Shown one piece after another: positions 10,347-21,111 of a DNA stretch of 64,000 bases. The translations under genes and the position numbers were made by a program. The notes below the pieces were generated by a model that was not told the DNA's origin, did not search any database, and was given only the letters and a program-made list of their open reading frames with translations. Source of the stretch: Ischnura elegans (taxonomy: Eukaryota; Arthropoda; Insecta; Odonata; Coenagrionidae). Numbering within the stretch: the stretch's first letter is position 1; every line of letters starts with the position of its first letter. Location of the stretch: the NCBI RefSeq assembly GCF_921293095.1, contig NC_060259.1, positions 46,605,812-46,669,811 of the forward strand. The letters are read 5' to 3'.

Positions 10347-11640
10347 TTCGGCGTAAGTGCTGACCGCATGTCTCCACTCTGTCCAGAGCTTTGCCTCATG
10401 AGCCGTAAATACTTTTTTTGTATTGCTCTAGCTCATTTGGGAGGAAACTCTTTTCGGAGGAAAGCCTTTTCATTCTCCTCTTCACATTATGTTGGAGGAG
10501 AAAAAAACTCTCAGAGTTTTTGTATTTCCTCTGAACAGAGTTCTCCTCCCAAGAGTTTCGGAGGTAAGGAGTTGGGAGGAATCCCTCCTGACTTTCCTCC
10601 AAGGAGGACTCCCAAACCCTGATTTATTGTATCCGGTGCGACATCGGACCCGTCGTGGGGGCCACGTAATGCAAACCGCCTGCGGCACTGGATGCTCTCG
10701 AGATGTCCACTTTGATTATTTGTCGCGTTGGTCCATAAGTTGGTCCATCGCTTGGAAATGTCTGCTTATGCTACGACCCGCCCAGTGTCCCACTCCACTC
10801 CGGCTGGGCCCGAGATGAAATGGTCTTGCTCTATCCGTGAAAGCGTCTCTCCAATCGTCTTCCTCTTGCCGGAGCACTCGGACTAAATGCTCTAAACTTG
10901 AGACTTCATACTTCGTAGGACTTCCACTATGTCTTATACTGCAGAAATTTCTTTTTGACGGAGGTGGCATCCCACATTTAGGCTACGTATTCCCAAATCG
11001 GATTATTTTGAAAGGATTCTTTACATAGGGTTGAATATTTGCAGTTATTTGGCTTATTTCTCTCCCAGTACCTTTGTATTATTTAGTTTCTGTTAATATA
11101 TTCATTTTTGTAAAAAAAATGAATTGATAAAACCACCAATTTCAATTTCATGAACATCCACAAGGAACTGGTACAAAATTAAAGATCGTAGGGTGTATGC
11201 TGTCTTCTTACTTTGCTTGGCTATCCTAGTTGTGTTGAATTTTTTACAGTTGTCAATTTTATAGTAAAGTATGCAAATCAATGCAGTTAATTTACGGAAA
11301 ATATTTTATTCATCGGTCAAATAGTTTAAATATATGCTGTGTTACTGGAACGCGCACGACTCAAGGCTAGCTAATGCCAAGAGGGTGATTAAGTAACATA
11401 TGACCACGAGTGTTATACCTGAAAAAGGAACATAGTTTAATGATTTATCATAAGGCAGAGTCAATCTCTAATAAAAATCATTTGGATCGTACGCCATTCG
11501 ACAGACATATATGGAAATATTCAATACAGAAAAACATAAAACAAACTTCAGAAATATTTGAAGAAGAAGTAAACTTGTATCCTAAAAAATGAGAGCAAAG
11601 AATTACTGAGAACCGATATCTCTGTATATATTAAACTTTT
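10347..11640. other. Non-coding; CCTCC-rich patch then AT-rich DNA
   Basis: 10430-10620 is rich in GGAGGA/CCTCC on both strands and contains a small palindrome (AAAAACTCTCAGAGTTTTT). Overlapping ORFs on both strands here (10311-10622, 10489-10818, 10716-10970) have no recognisable domains and are probably composition artefacts. 10640-10900 is GC-richer than average with no identified content. From 11030 on nothing is recognised. Confidence 0.4.
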
Positions 11641-11674
11641 ATGTATGTACACTTTTGTATGTTCCACAGGAGTT

Positions 11675-12145
11675 TTAAATACAATCAGGCATATTGCAAT
11701 GCAATTTATATACACCGCTTTGGTCCTTGTCAATAAATTTTGGCTTTGAATTAAATAAAAAATTGCCCACAATTGTCATATTACAAAATGATAATCTTAC
11801 TTTATCTTTCGGGTACATACCAGTCACCCGATAAGATAGGGGGCCAAGGAATGGTATTTTCCCCCAAGAGGTTACAGATCTATCACTATCAAGAGATGTT
11901 GAGGGCAAGGTTGTGACAGTCTGAAGACCGTTTGAGCAATGAATTGCGTGCTTTTTAAGTTTCCTATTAAGAATTTTGTCAATTGTAATAGATTTATACC
12001 CGTTTTGAACAGCAATTAATTTTATGGTGGATAGTTCTTTTTTTAAATTTTCATTTGACATGGGAATGGCGACCAAGCGGTGTATTAAGGACTGAAATGC
12101 CGACTGCAACCATAGCAGTGATTTCGATGCCAAGGTTCTCCACAT
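11675..12145 (-). pseudogene. Penelope-like element reverse transcriptase C-terminal part
   Basis: Minus-strand frame of 156 codons. It contains AFQSLIHRLVAIPMSNENLK, then LIAVQNGYKSITIDKILNRK and, at its end, QSGVYKLHC. This order (a HRL-x-x-IP-x-S block, an xNGY block, then SGVYK-x-x-C) is typical of Penelope-like RTs just before their GIY-YIG endonuclease. The frame stops right after SGVYKLHC. The YIGQTGR part is missing, and the DNA jumps straight to tail sequence (AAAACTCCTGTGGAACATAC at 11652-11675), so the endonuclease was deleted. The N-terminal RT core is not found upstream either. Family call by remembered motifs; no search was run. Confidence 0.65.
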
Positions 12146-12419
12146 CTTTGGAAAGGTAAAAAGCTGGACTTTCTTGAGCAGTTAGAAATGTTAAGATCAT
12201 GTTGCAACAAAAATGTACGGGTGGTAAACGACCTTTTGTACCCCTCCCACTCCTCTCCTTTATTATCAGTTCTCATGGACTAAAGAAGTAAACCCACTGA
12301 CCTAGAGGAACCCATTTCCTCGTTAGCTCTTCCCCCTCCCACCATCACCACCTCCTCCCTGTTTTAACCCCCCCCCCCCCCCTCCTTAAGGTATATAAGC
12401 TCGCAAATTTGTGTATATT

Positions 12420-12468
12420 CACCTTGATAATGACATAATGTACTGTCGAAACCTGGGTCGGTAATTAA
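12420..12468 (+). ncRNA. Hammerhead-ribozyme-like motif in Penelope-like tail
   Basis: Core order: TTGATAATGACA, a variable loop, TGTCGAAAC, CTGGGTC, then GGTAAT. The GACA/TGTC segments can form stem II, GAAA and the GTC cleavage triplet are in place, and ACC before the core can pair with GGT after GTC. The first box reads TTGATAA rather than CTGATGA, and one extra base separates it from stem II, so activity is doubtful. Hammerheads in Penelope-like pseudo-LTRs are documented; this copy is an inference from pattern. Confidence 0.4.
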
Positions 12469-12500
12469 AACTCCTGTGGAACATACAAAAGTGTATCTTC

Positions 12501-13029
12501 ATTATGTTTCCTGTCACCAAGTTCCACCAAGTATCGCCTTCCAGCCTTAAGTTGGTTTATGTATATGTTTTACGTCGATGCTTCACAGGGGCCATAATAG
12601 TGAACATTAATAGATACTAAAATCGATATCAACTATAATAAGTACTCTGCGAAAATAATTTGAGCGCATTAATGACAATTTCTCATTCTTGATTCCGTTT
12701 TGCAGGCGCGTGAATATTTTTTCTGGGGGGCTTGCATGAATTAACTGAAAAGAATTGATGCATTGTCGTTTTAAATATATGCCCGGGTGATTCGCCCCCA
12801 GAAATTATTAAAGCGATTTTTAAATATCTCGTAATTCGGAGCCGTGTACGGTGTAACAGGCTTAAGACGAGTGGGACGCTGATGTGCTATCAGTGTTATG
12901 AAATGAGTCAGCGTTAATACGCGAACGGAAAGTGCACAAAGTTAGGGGTGAGTCTATATTTTTCAGATTTCGCTCGGCTGCCACTCTCCACACAGTGGAA
13001 CCACGCCATTCACCTGTGTGCGAGTCATA
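12501..13029. other. Non-coding, nothing recognised
   Basis: No gene or terminal repeat seen. The short ORFs on both strands near 12860-13136 run into the TAGATG-type LINE tail and are not real. Confidence 0.4.
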
Positions 13030-13815
13030 TCTACATCTACATCTACACAATACCCCGCAAGCCGCCTAAAGTTGTGTGGCAGGGGGTGTTAGGACACCAT
13101 CCGTTACAGGTAAAAAAAGAAAATGAAGTGCTCTAACGAAGTTGGGACTAGCGTTTATTAAAGTCCTTTATGGTTCGGGGTAAAAACTAATTCCCATATC
13201 CATCCGTTCGGCAAAACATCTCTCTTAATTAATCGTTTTAATTGGAGCCTGGAAATATAGTGTGGCTGTAACATCTGGGTTCTCTGTGTCGCTCTTAAAG
13301 ATATCCATTCTCAATTGTTCAAACAATCTAAGCCTAGCGCGCAGCCTCCGAGTCTCCAGCGGTTCCGAGCCTAATTCGCTTAACATCTGGGTAACACTGT
13401 CTATACACACGTATTAGTTTTTGACGAAACGCGCAGCCTTCCTTTGTATTTTATTCAGTTCGCGGATTAAGTCTTTCTGCACCGGATCCCATACCCTCGC
13501 TGCATATTCAAGGTGCGGTCGGACGAGAGCGAAATAGCACCTTTCTTTTACTTTCTCATCCGAAAATCTTCCCACAATACGCTTGACGAATCCTAATTTC
13601 TTCAGGGCTATGCCGCAAATATTCTTTATGTGTGTTCCCCACGTGAGGTTCGAGGTTATCGTAACTCCCAGGTAGGTACTTCACTTCGTCTGTTTCCTTT
13701 ATGTTAATACCATCCACTGTATAAATATGGTTAGAGTTGGAGGAATTCCGCAAGAAATGTCCCGACATGCATTTGCTCAGATTAAGTCCGTGTCCCCACT
13801 CTTGGCTCCATAAAT
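13030..13815 (-). pseudogene. CR1/L2-like LINE family B, 5'-truncated
   Basis: Minus-strand element with its tail at 13030-13050 (repeated ATCTAC as read on plus) followed by the family's 3' end (AATACCCCGCAAGCCGCC, GTGTGGCAGGGGGTG). Coding remains, high to low coordinate: WSQEWGHGLNLSKC and DGINIKETDEVKYL (palm end; frameshift after it), FALVRPHLEYAARVWDP (about 13470-13530), RELNKIQRKAARFVKN, a stop, then SVTQMLSELGSEPLETRRLR (13225-13410). It breaks off near 13815, upstream of which the LINE similarity ends. A related 3' end occurs at 29225-29425. Same overall RT ending as family A but a different sequence family. Confidence 0.8.
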
Positions 13816-16757
13816 GAACATTGAAGCGACAAAATCTGCCGTCTCCCGCGCTCAAGCTTTCCCACCAAACATCCACTCGGACTATTCCCTACACTTTTAC
13901 CGCTTGGCTACACGCTCCCCGATCGCTACTTGCGCCAAACGTTTGATGCCGCCCAAGTCTCAGCTTGCGGGTAATTATTTGGCTTTTTCTCGATCAATAC
14001 CCATTCTTCATTCGCGTTTCGCAGTTAATGGAAAAGCAATCGCTTAGCCCAGCGCCACCTCGCCGAATGATTCCACTGCTTCCTCCCGCCACACTCGAAT
14101 GATATTCAAATGTCACATGTAGTAATTTAAATTATTTCAGACATAATAGCATCCAAAAGATTCAAGCGTCATGGAGAGGAATTTTACCGCATTGAAATAA
14201 ATACTGACAATCATTGACGATTATAAAATTATATGCGTAATTTAATGTAAATGATAGCATAATATATTTCCACCATTATTAATAATCGTGAAAAATTGCA
14301 ATTATGTATTTCAGTATGTTATATCCATGATTTGTTAGTATGTTATTTGTGTACTAAATTTTTAGGTTTATGCCCAGGAAATGTATGTCCAATTTATTTA
14401 AAATGACTTCCTTTTTTCTGACTCGTTTATTTAAAAATTATCCAACCTTTTATTCCAGGTTAACTTTCATTAGTTTTAATGACTGAATTGTTTTCTAACT
14501 GTCATGAAAATGTATCTCGATAACCGCGACATTTACGTGTTAACTTAAGCTGTAATTGTGGGCATTCACTTTATAGAGTTATAATTATCAATATAATTCG
14601 TGGAAGATAGGAAAATACTAGGAAGTTTAGGACGAAGTATGGAAGTAAAGTAACACATGCGTTTATCGTAGGATTGAGAATATATGTACTTTTTTGAGAT
14701 ACCATGTCCAGGGAGAATATTTACAACCATAAGGATAGTGAACGTTTAGGGGTTAATTTCACATCAAAACTAGATTGGATATAAGTTAGTTTATGAATAT
14801 ATCTTATTATAAGTTAGTTTATGAATATTGTTTCACAGCACACCACTATAAAGGAAATTCCTTTAAATGCTTTACCTACACATTTTCCCCGATTTGCTAA
14901 GCGGTTTCTATGTTCAAAAGAAATTCTTCCAGGAATTGTCTTCCAGTGAGAGATAATAATTTATTTACGACAGAAACGGCCCTCCTTGTGCTTATTTAGG
15001 GCCCTATGACCGCGTTATCTCTTAAATATTTCCCAAAATCATTCTTTATGGCTTGAAGAGACATTTTTTGCTTTAAACATAACTATGATGGATACATATT
15101 TTTTTAACTTTTTAGAAATTGTCAGTACTGTAATCAAAACAAATTTAATGCATACAAAATATTTATCTAGAGCGTGTAAAAGCCATATCTTTAATGGCTG
15201 CTTTTCCTTGCTGAATGGACTTATTAATGGGCTCATCAGTTAGTTAATGCCGTTAATTCGGCCTTCAATGAGGTAAAATTTGCATCGGATTTTATATATT
15301 TTGCATGCATTCCGTACTGCTCTTTTCAGATTTAATTTTTGTCTACAGGGCGGAACACTTTGCTTTCTTTTTTGCGATACAGCAGATTATCGTTTGAATT
15401 ATGTGTAACTTTCTATTTTTTCCTCATTAATATACCTTTAAATGAATAATTAATTTTTCATTGTATATTTTTTTAGTCCTAGCGCTGACGTTATCGCATC
15501 GAATTATGCATGTACCTATGCCTCTGCAGTTTCAACGCATTAATTATTGAGGAAAGCAAAACGCTTGAATGAATGGAAGAAATATGACAGTCCATGGCGT
15601 ATCTTTAGTTTAATTGAGAGGTGTGTCAGTTACTACTAATTGGAAAACATTTTATGCCGTTGATGAGGGGAAAAACGGGGAATGTATGCTCCAGAACTGA
15701 GGAGGTATGAGTCGATTGCCAATTTCTGTGAAAATCATGAAAGTTGAATTTAATAATTCATGAAAAACATTCGCTCATGCCTTTACGAGCTAAGGATTTT
15801 TTTTCAGTTCGTCACTTCATCTTTAATATGTCATTCCCTCAGTAAAACAAACCACGTCATGTCAAGAGCGGTTTATCTTATTTTCTATTACCTGAAGCTA
15901 TTTGGGCTCCCGTTTACCAATCTCTTTCCTTGTTTATTCGTTTAGCGCAGAGATGGTGGGGGTTCATTGAAAGTTGAAGTTAGCGTCACTTAGACTTTCT
16001 ACATATGCCTTTCTAAACTTACGTCTTCGTCTGATGTTTGCTAGGATTAAAATATCCATGCTGGAGTCCTTGGATATTATATTAATATTCCACATATTTT
16101 TTGACTCGTGCCAATAGGTTGAAAATGTTCAGATTACGCTACCATGTATTTCTCGTTTCGACAAAACACTAATGTTAGTTGCTCCAGGATATTAAATGAT
16201 AGAAATTAAATTGAAAAATCTAAAGATAAAAATTAGTACATCAAAATTAGGGTTTTGGCAGTAAATTGCGCTGTAGACAGTTCCAACTGCTGGAAAAGTT
16301 AATGATCAAAGGTCATATCCATATTTTTTGTACTTTTTGGTACATAACTATTAAAAAAATGGTGACCAGTTTTACCCAGTAAGGTATCATCATACCTAAA
16401 GAACTGATGGCTCTTGGAAAACATCCTGGAAAACTGTCAGCTTAAAAAGATGATGGTGTAATATATAAATTAGTACAAGTTAGAAATTGATAAATAACAT
16501 ATTACAGGTCAAGCGGGAGTATTGCATCCTTATCCTTTCTAAACTTGACATATACAGCTCTTGGCAATTAGAAAAAGCACATAATGAATGTAAATACACT
16601 ATCTAACCGCTATCATCACAGAAACTGCCGTGCACGTGATGAAGTCTCCCAGGAAGCAATATTCCCATCTTTCGTGTTAGAGAAACGTTTAATTTATTTA
16701 TTTGTTTCCATACCACCAAAAATAGCACAGATTGGTATTTTACACCGGGATTTATTG
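13816..16757. other. Non-coding, nothing recognised
   Basis: AT-rich stretch with no supported gene. Only small ORFs of 60-77 codons occur (for example 13814-14047, 15039-15236, 15760-15945) without recognisable domains. A short tandem repeat with the unit ATAAGTTAGTTTATGAATAT lies at about 14780-14828. Confidence 0.4.
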
Positions 16758-16893
16758 ATTATTTAAACAATTACACGTGCACAAACAATCATGTCCTTGA
16801 TGAATACATCCTACCCTGGCGGGATTCGATCCCGCTAGTTAGGTAGGTGAGGACTTTACCCTGCCGCCACCAAGAAAATATTGTTTAAATAAT
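16758..16893 (-). mobile_element. tRNA-like SINE head inside a 14-bp inverted repeat
   Basis: On the minus strand, 16872-16805 begins CTTGGTGGCGGCAGGG (A-box-like) and contains GCGGG-ATCGAAT-CCCGC, a perfect 5-bp T-arm stem with a 7-nt loop and a B-box-like core. This is the head of a tRNA-derived SINE. It is enclosed by ATTATTTAAACAAT (16758-16771) and its exact reverse complement ATTGTTTAAATAAT (16880-16893). It is not scored as a functional tRNA because the acceptor and anticodon arms do not form convincingly. Confidence 0.6.
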
Positions 16894-18084
16894 TTTTGAT
16901 ATATAAATATTCTTATTGTGAAAGAATCAGGACTAGTATATCTGTAATATTAAAATATAAACTTTTTTCTCCTCAAAGGCATTGTTTTTCGTGATTCCAA
17001 AACTTGCGCATATACTCACCATAAATTTTTCACCCTTACTCCAACTGGTTTCCTGTCTTTCTGCGCCTGTAGCTCTATGCTCTTATTCCTCGCCCTCCGG
17101 CCTTTCAGAGTCTCCCTGTACTCCTCGCCTTACTCGACCCGTCCGAAAGTTGACCTCGGCGTGAAGAAGGATTATCCTCCTCCTCAACGCCAGGAGGAAT
17201 TGATTTTTCATCATAAATTCTCTCGGCTATCAAACAGCTGAATCTAAAGATGAGAAATGTCCGCACGTTAATCAACCCCCGTAAAAGGTGCTTCCTTCTA
17301 TAACCCTCCAGCTAAATATCTCAAAATATATAATAACTCTCATGAATAGTTTGTTGCCAATTCTTTTAAAGTAACCGCAATCAGATTTTAGTAAAATTTC
17401 ATTCCCGTGTTGGGGCCGACTTTACATTGTTGTATGTACATACATGTATTGTAATTGTCGGGTGAATGTGTAAATAGAAGTTAAATAATACATTAAAGTA
17501 ACTATCAAACAGCTAAAGATTTAGATACCGGCATCGGACTGAAATTCCTGCCATAGGGGTCATTGTCCCCAGCGCTATCTTGAAAAAGTTGGTGTAAATC
17601 ATTTACATTTTCTCAAATTCAGTAGTTTTAAAAGGTGTTATCGAAAGTATTTTTTAGAGAAGCGATAACCCATCTCAGTCATACGGGAATAACCATCTTG
17701 CTTTACCACCCAAGACATTTTAGTATGACATAACAGTTAAGAATAAATATTTAACGCTGATTTCCTTCTTTACTTGATAACATTATGTTTGTTGAACAAA
17801 TAAAACTTAGATTTGAACGAAATGTTAAAATTTTGATACCATGCCATATCGATGGAGGTTTTAATTAAATTTAAAAATATCGAGCACACGGGCGATTCAA
17901 TTACTATGGAACGCTCCATCAAGCAAATCCGTTTTTTGTGAAATGCTGCTACCTTATTTTAAACGAGGCGCCTGCTATATGCAAATATGAGCGGGACAGG
18001 ACACATTCCGTCGGCTTTGATCATTGGAACCATCCATCAATCCACATTATCCAGTCAGGTCCTCAATAAGTAATCGTCATTGCT
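16894..18084. other. Non-coding, nothing recognised
   Basis: No supported gene; the ORF at 16982-17164 has no domain. Around 17430-17450 there is a TGTATGTACATACATGTA palindrome-like phrase. Confidence 0.4.
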
Positions 18085-18795
18085 TGTTGGCCTATTCCGT
18101 CTGCTGTAGGAGCGCAGAAATTCTCATCAACATTTCCAATCGCGTATTGAAAAACCTGCCGAAACCCCTCATTCATATTCTCACTGATTTTTATAATTTA
18201 CTGCTATCAATCCCGTATTTCCCTACTCCTTGGAAATACGCTAAAGTTCTCATGCTCCCTAAATTAAATGAACCCCGATGCAATAATCATGATATCGTCA
18301 AATTAGTTTGCTAAATACCCTTGGAAAGCAGTTTGAAGCAGTAATTCAGTACCGTTTGAAGATTATTCTACACGACGAGAAGATCATTTTCCCGGAGCTT
18401 TTTTTCGTCCAGAGAATTCGATAGTTCACCAAATACTTCGCCTCTTAGAAGCCATCACTACTGAATATAATTCGAGGCTATTTTTTATGCAGTATTCATA
18501 GATTTGGAAGTAGCCTTTGACTGTGTCTGGACCCTGGGCCTCATTCACAAACTCTTCTTTCTCCAGAACCCAACTTACCTTCCCAAGGTAATCCGATCCT
18601 TCTACATCCAAGTCAACTCGGCTGCTTCCGCATTCATCCTCTCTTCTCCGGCGTCCCTCAAGGTACTATTCTATCTTCCACTCTTTTCAACCTATTCGTA
18701 AATGATACCCCAATCACTCCGTATACCAGCTTCTTCCTGTGCGCAGACAATATTACAACCTTATCTCGGGTATTATTTCAAAAATATGTTTGAAA
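18085..18795 (+). pseudogene. Jockey-like LINE reverse transcriptase fragment
   Basis: Plus-strand remains of a non-LTR RT in two main frames. Frame one (to 18314): NRVLKNLPKPLIHILTDFYN followed by SIPYFPTPWKYAKVLMLPK, the classic PxxWK-A-K-V-xxxPK block, then NTLGKQFEAVIQYRLK. Frame two (about 18480-18700): VFIDLEVAFDCVW (first catalytic Asp motif, normally FLDxEKAFDxVW) and HKLFFLQNPTYLPKVIRSFY. The second catalytic motif survives as LCADN near 18740, where YADD is expected. Stops and frameshifts separate the blocks. 5' and 3' ends are missing. Confidence 0.8.
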
Positions 18796-18825
18796 TTCAT
18801 CATAAGTAACGACTCAACAGGGAGC

Positions 18826-18931
18826 GTCGTGGCCTAGTGGGTAGAGTAGTATGGTTAAGTCCGGAGTGAGCTCTATCCTCACCTAACCAAACAAACGTTC
18901 TGGTTTAATTATTGAGGAAATGAACGTCCTA
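18826..18931 (+). mobile_element. tRNA-derived SINE head
   Basis: The segment GGGAGCGTCGTGGCCTAGTG contains TGGCCTAGTGGG, an exact match to the pol III A-box consensus. Downstream, GTGAG-CTCTATC-CTCAC forms a 5-bp stem with a 7-nt loop at the T-arm position, but the loop has lost the TTCGA core. Only the head and a short body remain before the mariner element at 18932. Confidence 0.6.
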
Positions 18932-20201
18932 CAAGAGTCGTTCAATAAGTCTTTGGAAAAACGGAGAAAAAATTATTTTGGGTCAATTTTTTATATTTTT
19001 TAACTTTTTCTCTTTTCAGCTCTGTAAATTTTTATTAGTATTTTTCTAAGCATTTTAGCCGCAAAAAAAGCAGATTTTTGTTATCTCCTCACAATAGGCA
19101 TTCTTTTGGGCAATGAACTGCTCCTTAGACGTAAATGTTTGTCTGCAAAGCCATTTCTTCACATGGAAAAATGAGAAAAAGTCACCGAGGGTCAATCTTG
19201 TGAATACGGTGAATTTTGTTTCAATTGGAACTTTAATTCCGTAATTTTGGCGAATAAAACTGCGTAAGTGTGCGACCGTGCATTGTCGTCTTGAAGAAAG
19301 AACTTTTTCCCTTTCAAGTGAGGATACTCATCTTGATTTCTACCATCAACCGGTCTCATGGCGATGATTGTCCTGTTATGGCTTTTCTATTTCCTCAGAA
19401 ATCGAAGTAGATTATTCCGCATTCATCCCAAAATGTTGTCATGACCTGACCGGCCCATTTCACCACCTTCACCTGTATTGGAGCCTGTTCACCTTCAAAG
19501 TCCCATTGTTTCCACTGCTTTTTCCATGTAGTGTAGTGACGAATTCATATTTCATCAACAGTTATGTATTGATGTGAAAAATACTCAGTATTTCGGCGGA
19601 AAAATACCAAAACAGCCTCGGAGTTGACCACACGATTTCGTTTATTCTCCATAGTGAGCAAATGCGGCACCCATCTCGCGGAAATTATTTTCACACCCAC
19701 TTTTTCGAGCAAACTTTAATTGATTGCGCATTGCGATATGCCTATGGCCTCAACTATATCGTGAACTTTGATTTTTCCATCACTTTAAACCATAACGTGG
19801 ATGTTGTCAATCATTTCGGGGGTAGACACTTTCAGAGGGTGTCGAGAGCAATGTTCATTTTTTGGATGTACGGCCGTATGTTGAGTCATTTACCCAATTT
19901 TAAATAGTTGCAAACACAAGAGCAGATATGACATGAACTTCATTCACCTCAGCTTAGGTCACCACGTAAATCCTTTTAAATGCAAGTGTTTGATCACCGC
20001 ACGAAACTCACTTTTATCAATTTTTATAAACAAATTAAAGTTGTTCACTACAACCAGCAACAGCAATCTTTACAATTTATGGCATGGATACAGCTGAAAC
20101 TACAACAGCTGACTAGTCAAGAGTGCTTCTTACTGGGAAAATTTTCTCATATTAAGAGTGCAATCTCTCGGAAATTTTAAGGACTTATTGAACGACCCTC
20201 G
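18932..20201 (-). mobile_element. Full-length but dead mariner transposon
   Basis: A 1,270-bp element between TA dinucleotides (18930-18931 and 20202-20203). Terminal repeats: the left starts CAAGAGTCGTTCAATAAGTC, the right read inward starts CGAGGGTCGTTCAATAAGTC; they continue to match for several more bases. The transposase is on the minus strand and is broken by many stops and shifts. Recognisable pieces include GKIKVHDIVEAIGIS (helix-turn-helix region, near 19780), LLMKYEFVTTLHGKSSG near 19530 (worn first-Asp region) and a C-terminal LTLGDFFSFFHVKKWL (matching the usual APSDYFLFxxLKxxL). Length and structure are those of a complete mariner; coding capacity is lost. The SINE head at 18826 and the LINE at 18085 lie immediately upstream. 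Confidence 0.9.
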
Positions 20202-20920
20202 TATCCAAAAATGTAAATCAGTCTCATTATCCTAATGTAGTTCTATTGAAGATATTAAAATATTTAGCAGGTAAAGTTAAACCTTAGACACAACACGCGC
20301 CTCTCTCTGATGAGGTTAGTGAAAAACACTGCTAACCTCATGCATATCATTTACCTCTTAACGCAAGTTTGGTGCTCGTTATTTAATTATACGTTCGAAA
20401 TACGGTTATCGTGATGTGATTAAGACATAATTACTTTTTTGGCAGTGCAAATATGCTCTGAGCTTTTCCAGTTTATGCTTATCATACTATCTGATGAGAT
20501 AAATCTGTAGATAACGTATATTGATAGAGCGGGGTCGTTGGCAGCACGGAAATGGCTGTTAAGCTAACTCTTGCGTTGCGGTCGCGGGATTATCTGATAA
20601 GATCAAGGGTTCACGTACTTGACTCCTGGGTGATGATCATACGAACTAATATGGGACTCATTAGTGGAGATCAGCGAGCATAATCTAAAATCCACTCATA
20701 ATATGAAACTACTAATAGTCGTAATGGCGATTTAAAAAATAACTGCCTCTCCTGAAAGGTTGATTCTTTTTCCACAAAGGCAGCAGTCCTATTTCACTTG
20801 GTTTCTTTATGATTTAATATTTACAAAAAAAAGAACGAGTGGCATGGTTGATGATTAATTTAAACATAAGAACCATCGCATACTAAACACATGAATTCAA
20901 ATTTTAGCACTAAGTAGACC
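20202..20920. other. Non-coding; possible worn SINE at 20530-20610
   Basis: 20530-20610 contains AATGGCTGTTAAGCTAACTC and GGTCGCGGGATTATC, reminiscent of a tRNA-derived SINE head (A-box then a degraded B-box). The evidence is too weak for a separate call. The rest shows nothing. Confidence 0.3.
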
Positions 20921-20929
20921 GAGGATTTA

Positions 20930-21111
20930 TTGCTTTCATTGGTTAATGTTCATTGGTGGTTTCAATGGTATTGATAAGCAAATATAAAAAGGTCGTGTCC
21001 CCATTCAACTGCTTATTCCTCCAGTCAAAAATGCTCTCATTAAAACGTAAAAATGGCATAAGGCCCAAACTTAAATCCTGCAGCCGCGGAGAAACAAGAA
21101 GAAGAAAGTAA
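20930..21111 (+). promoter_or_regulatory. Promoter-like cluster with a 26-codon ORF
   Basis: Two inverted CCAAT motifs (TCATTGGTTA near 20938 and TCATTGGTGG near 20951) precede a strong TATA box, TATAAAAA at 20983-20990. The first ATG afterwards is at 21031, opening a 26-codon, very basic ORF ending at 21111. A donor-like CGTAAAA inside the ORF (near 21046) leaves open that this is a short first exon of a spliced gene whose next exon I cannot find. The spacing (TATA to ATG 48 bp) is compact but typical for insect genes. No known product. Confidence 0.35.

Larger units (their letters stand above)
11643..12500. repeat. Inverted Penelope-tail fragments flanking the RT remnant
   Basis: The phrase AAAACTCCTGTGGAACATAC and about nine following bases occur on the minus strand at 11645-11675 and on the plus strand at 12466-12495. 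They therefore flank the RT remnant as inverted repeats. The plus-strand copy is preceded at 12420-12462 by a hammerhead-like core (see the regulatory entry). Penelope-like elements are known for terminal pseudo-LTRs in direct or inverted arrangement. A C15 homopolymer lies at 12368-12382. Confidence 0.7.

Noticed and set aside
10311..10970. Set of ORFs on both strands around the CCTCC-rich patch
   Set aside because: No domains; the low-complexity GGAGGA/CCTCC composition keeps several frames open.
16805..16872. Functional tRNA gene (minus)
   Set aside because: Only the T-arm and a weak A-box are convincing; acceptor and anticodon stems do not form, so it is treated as a SINE head.
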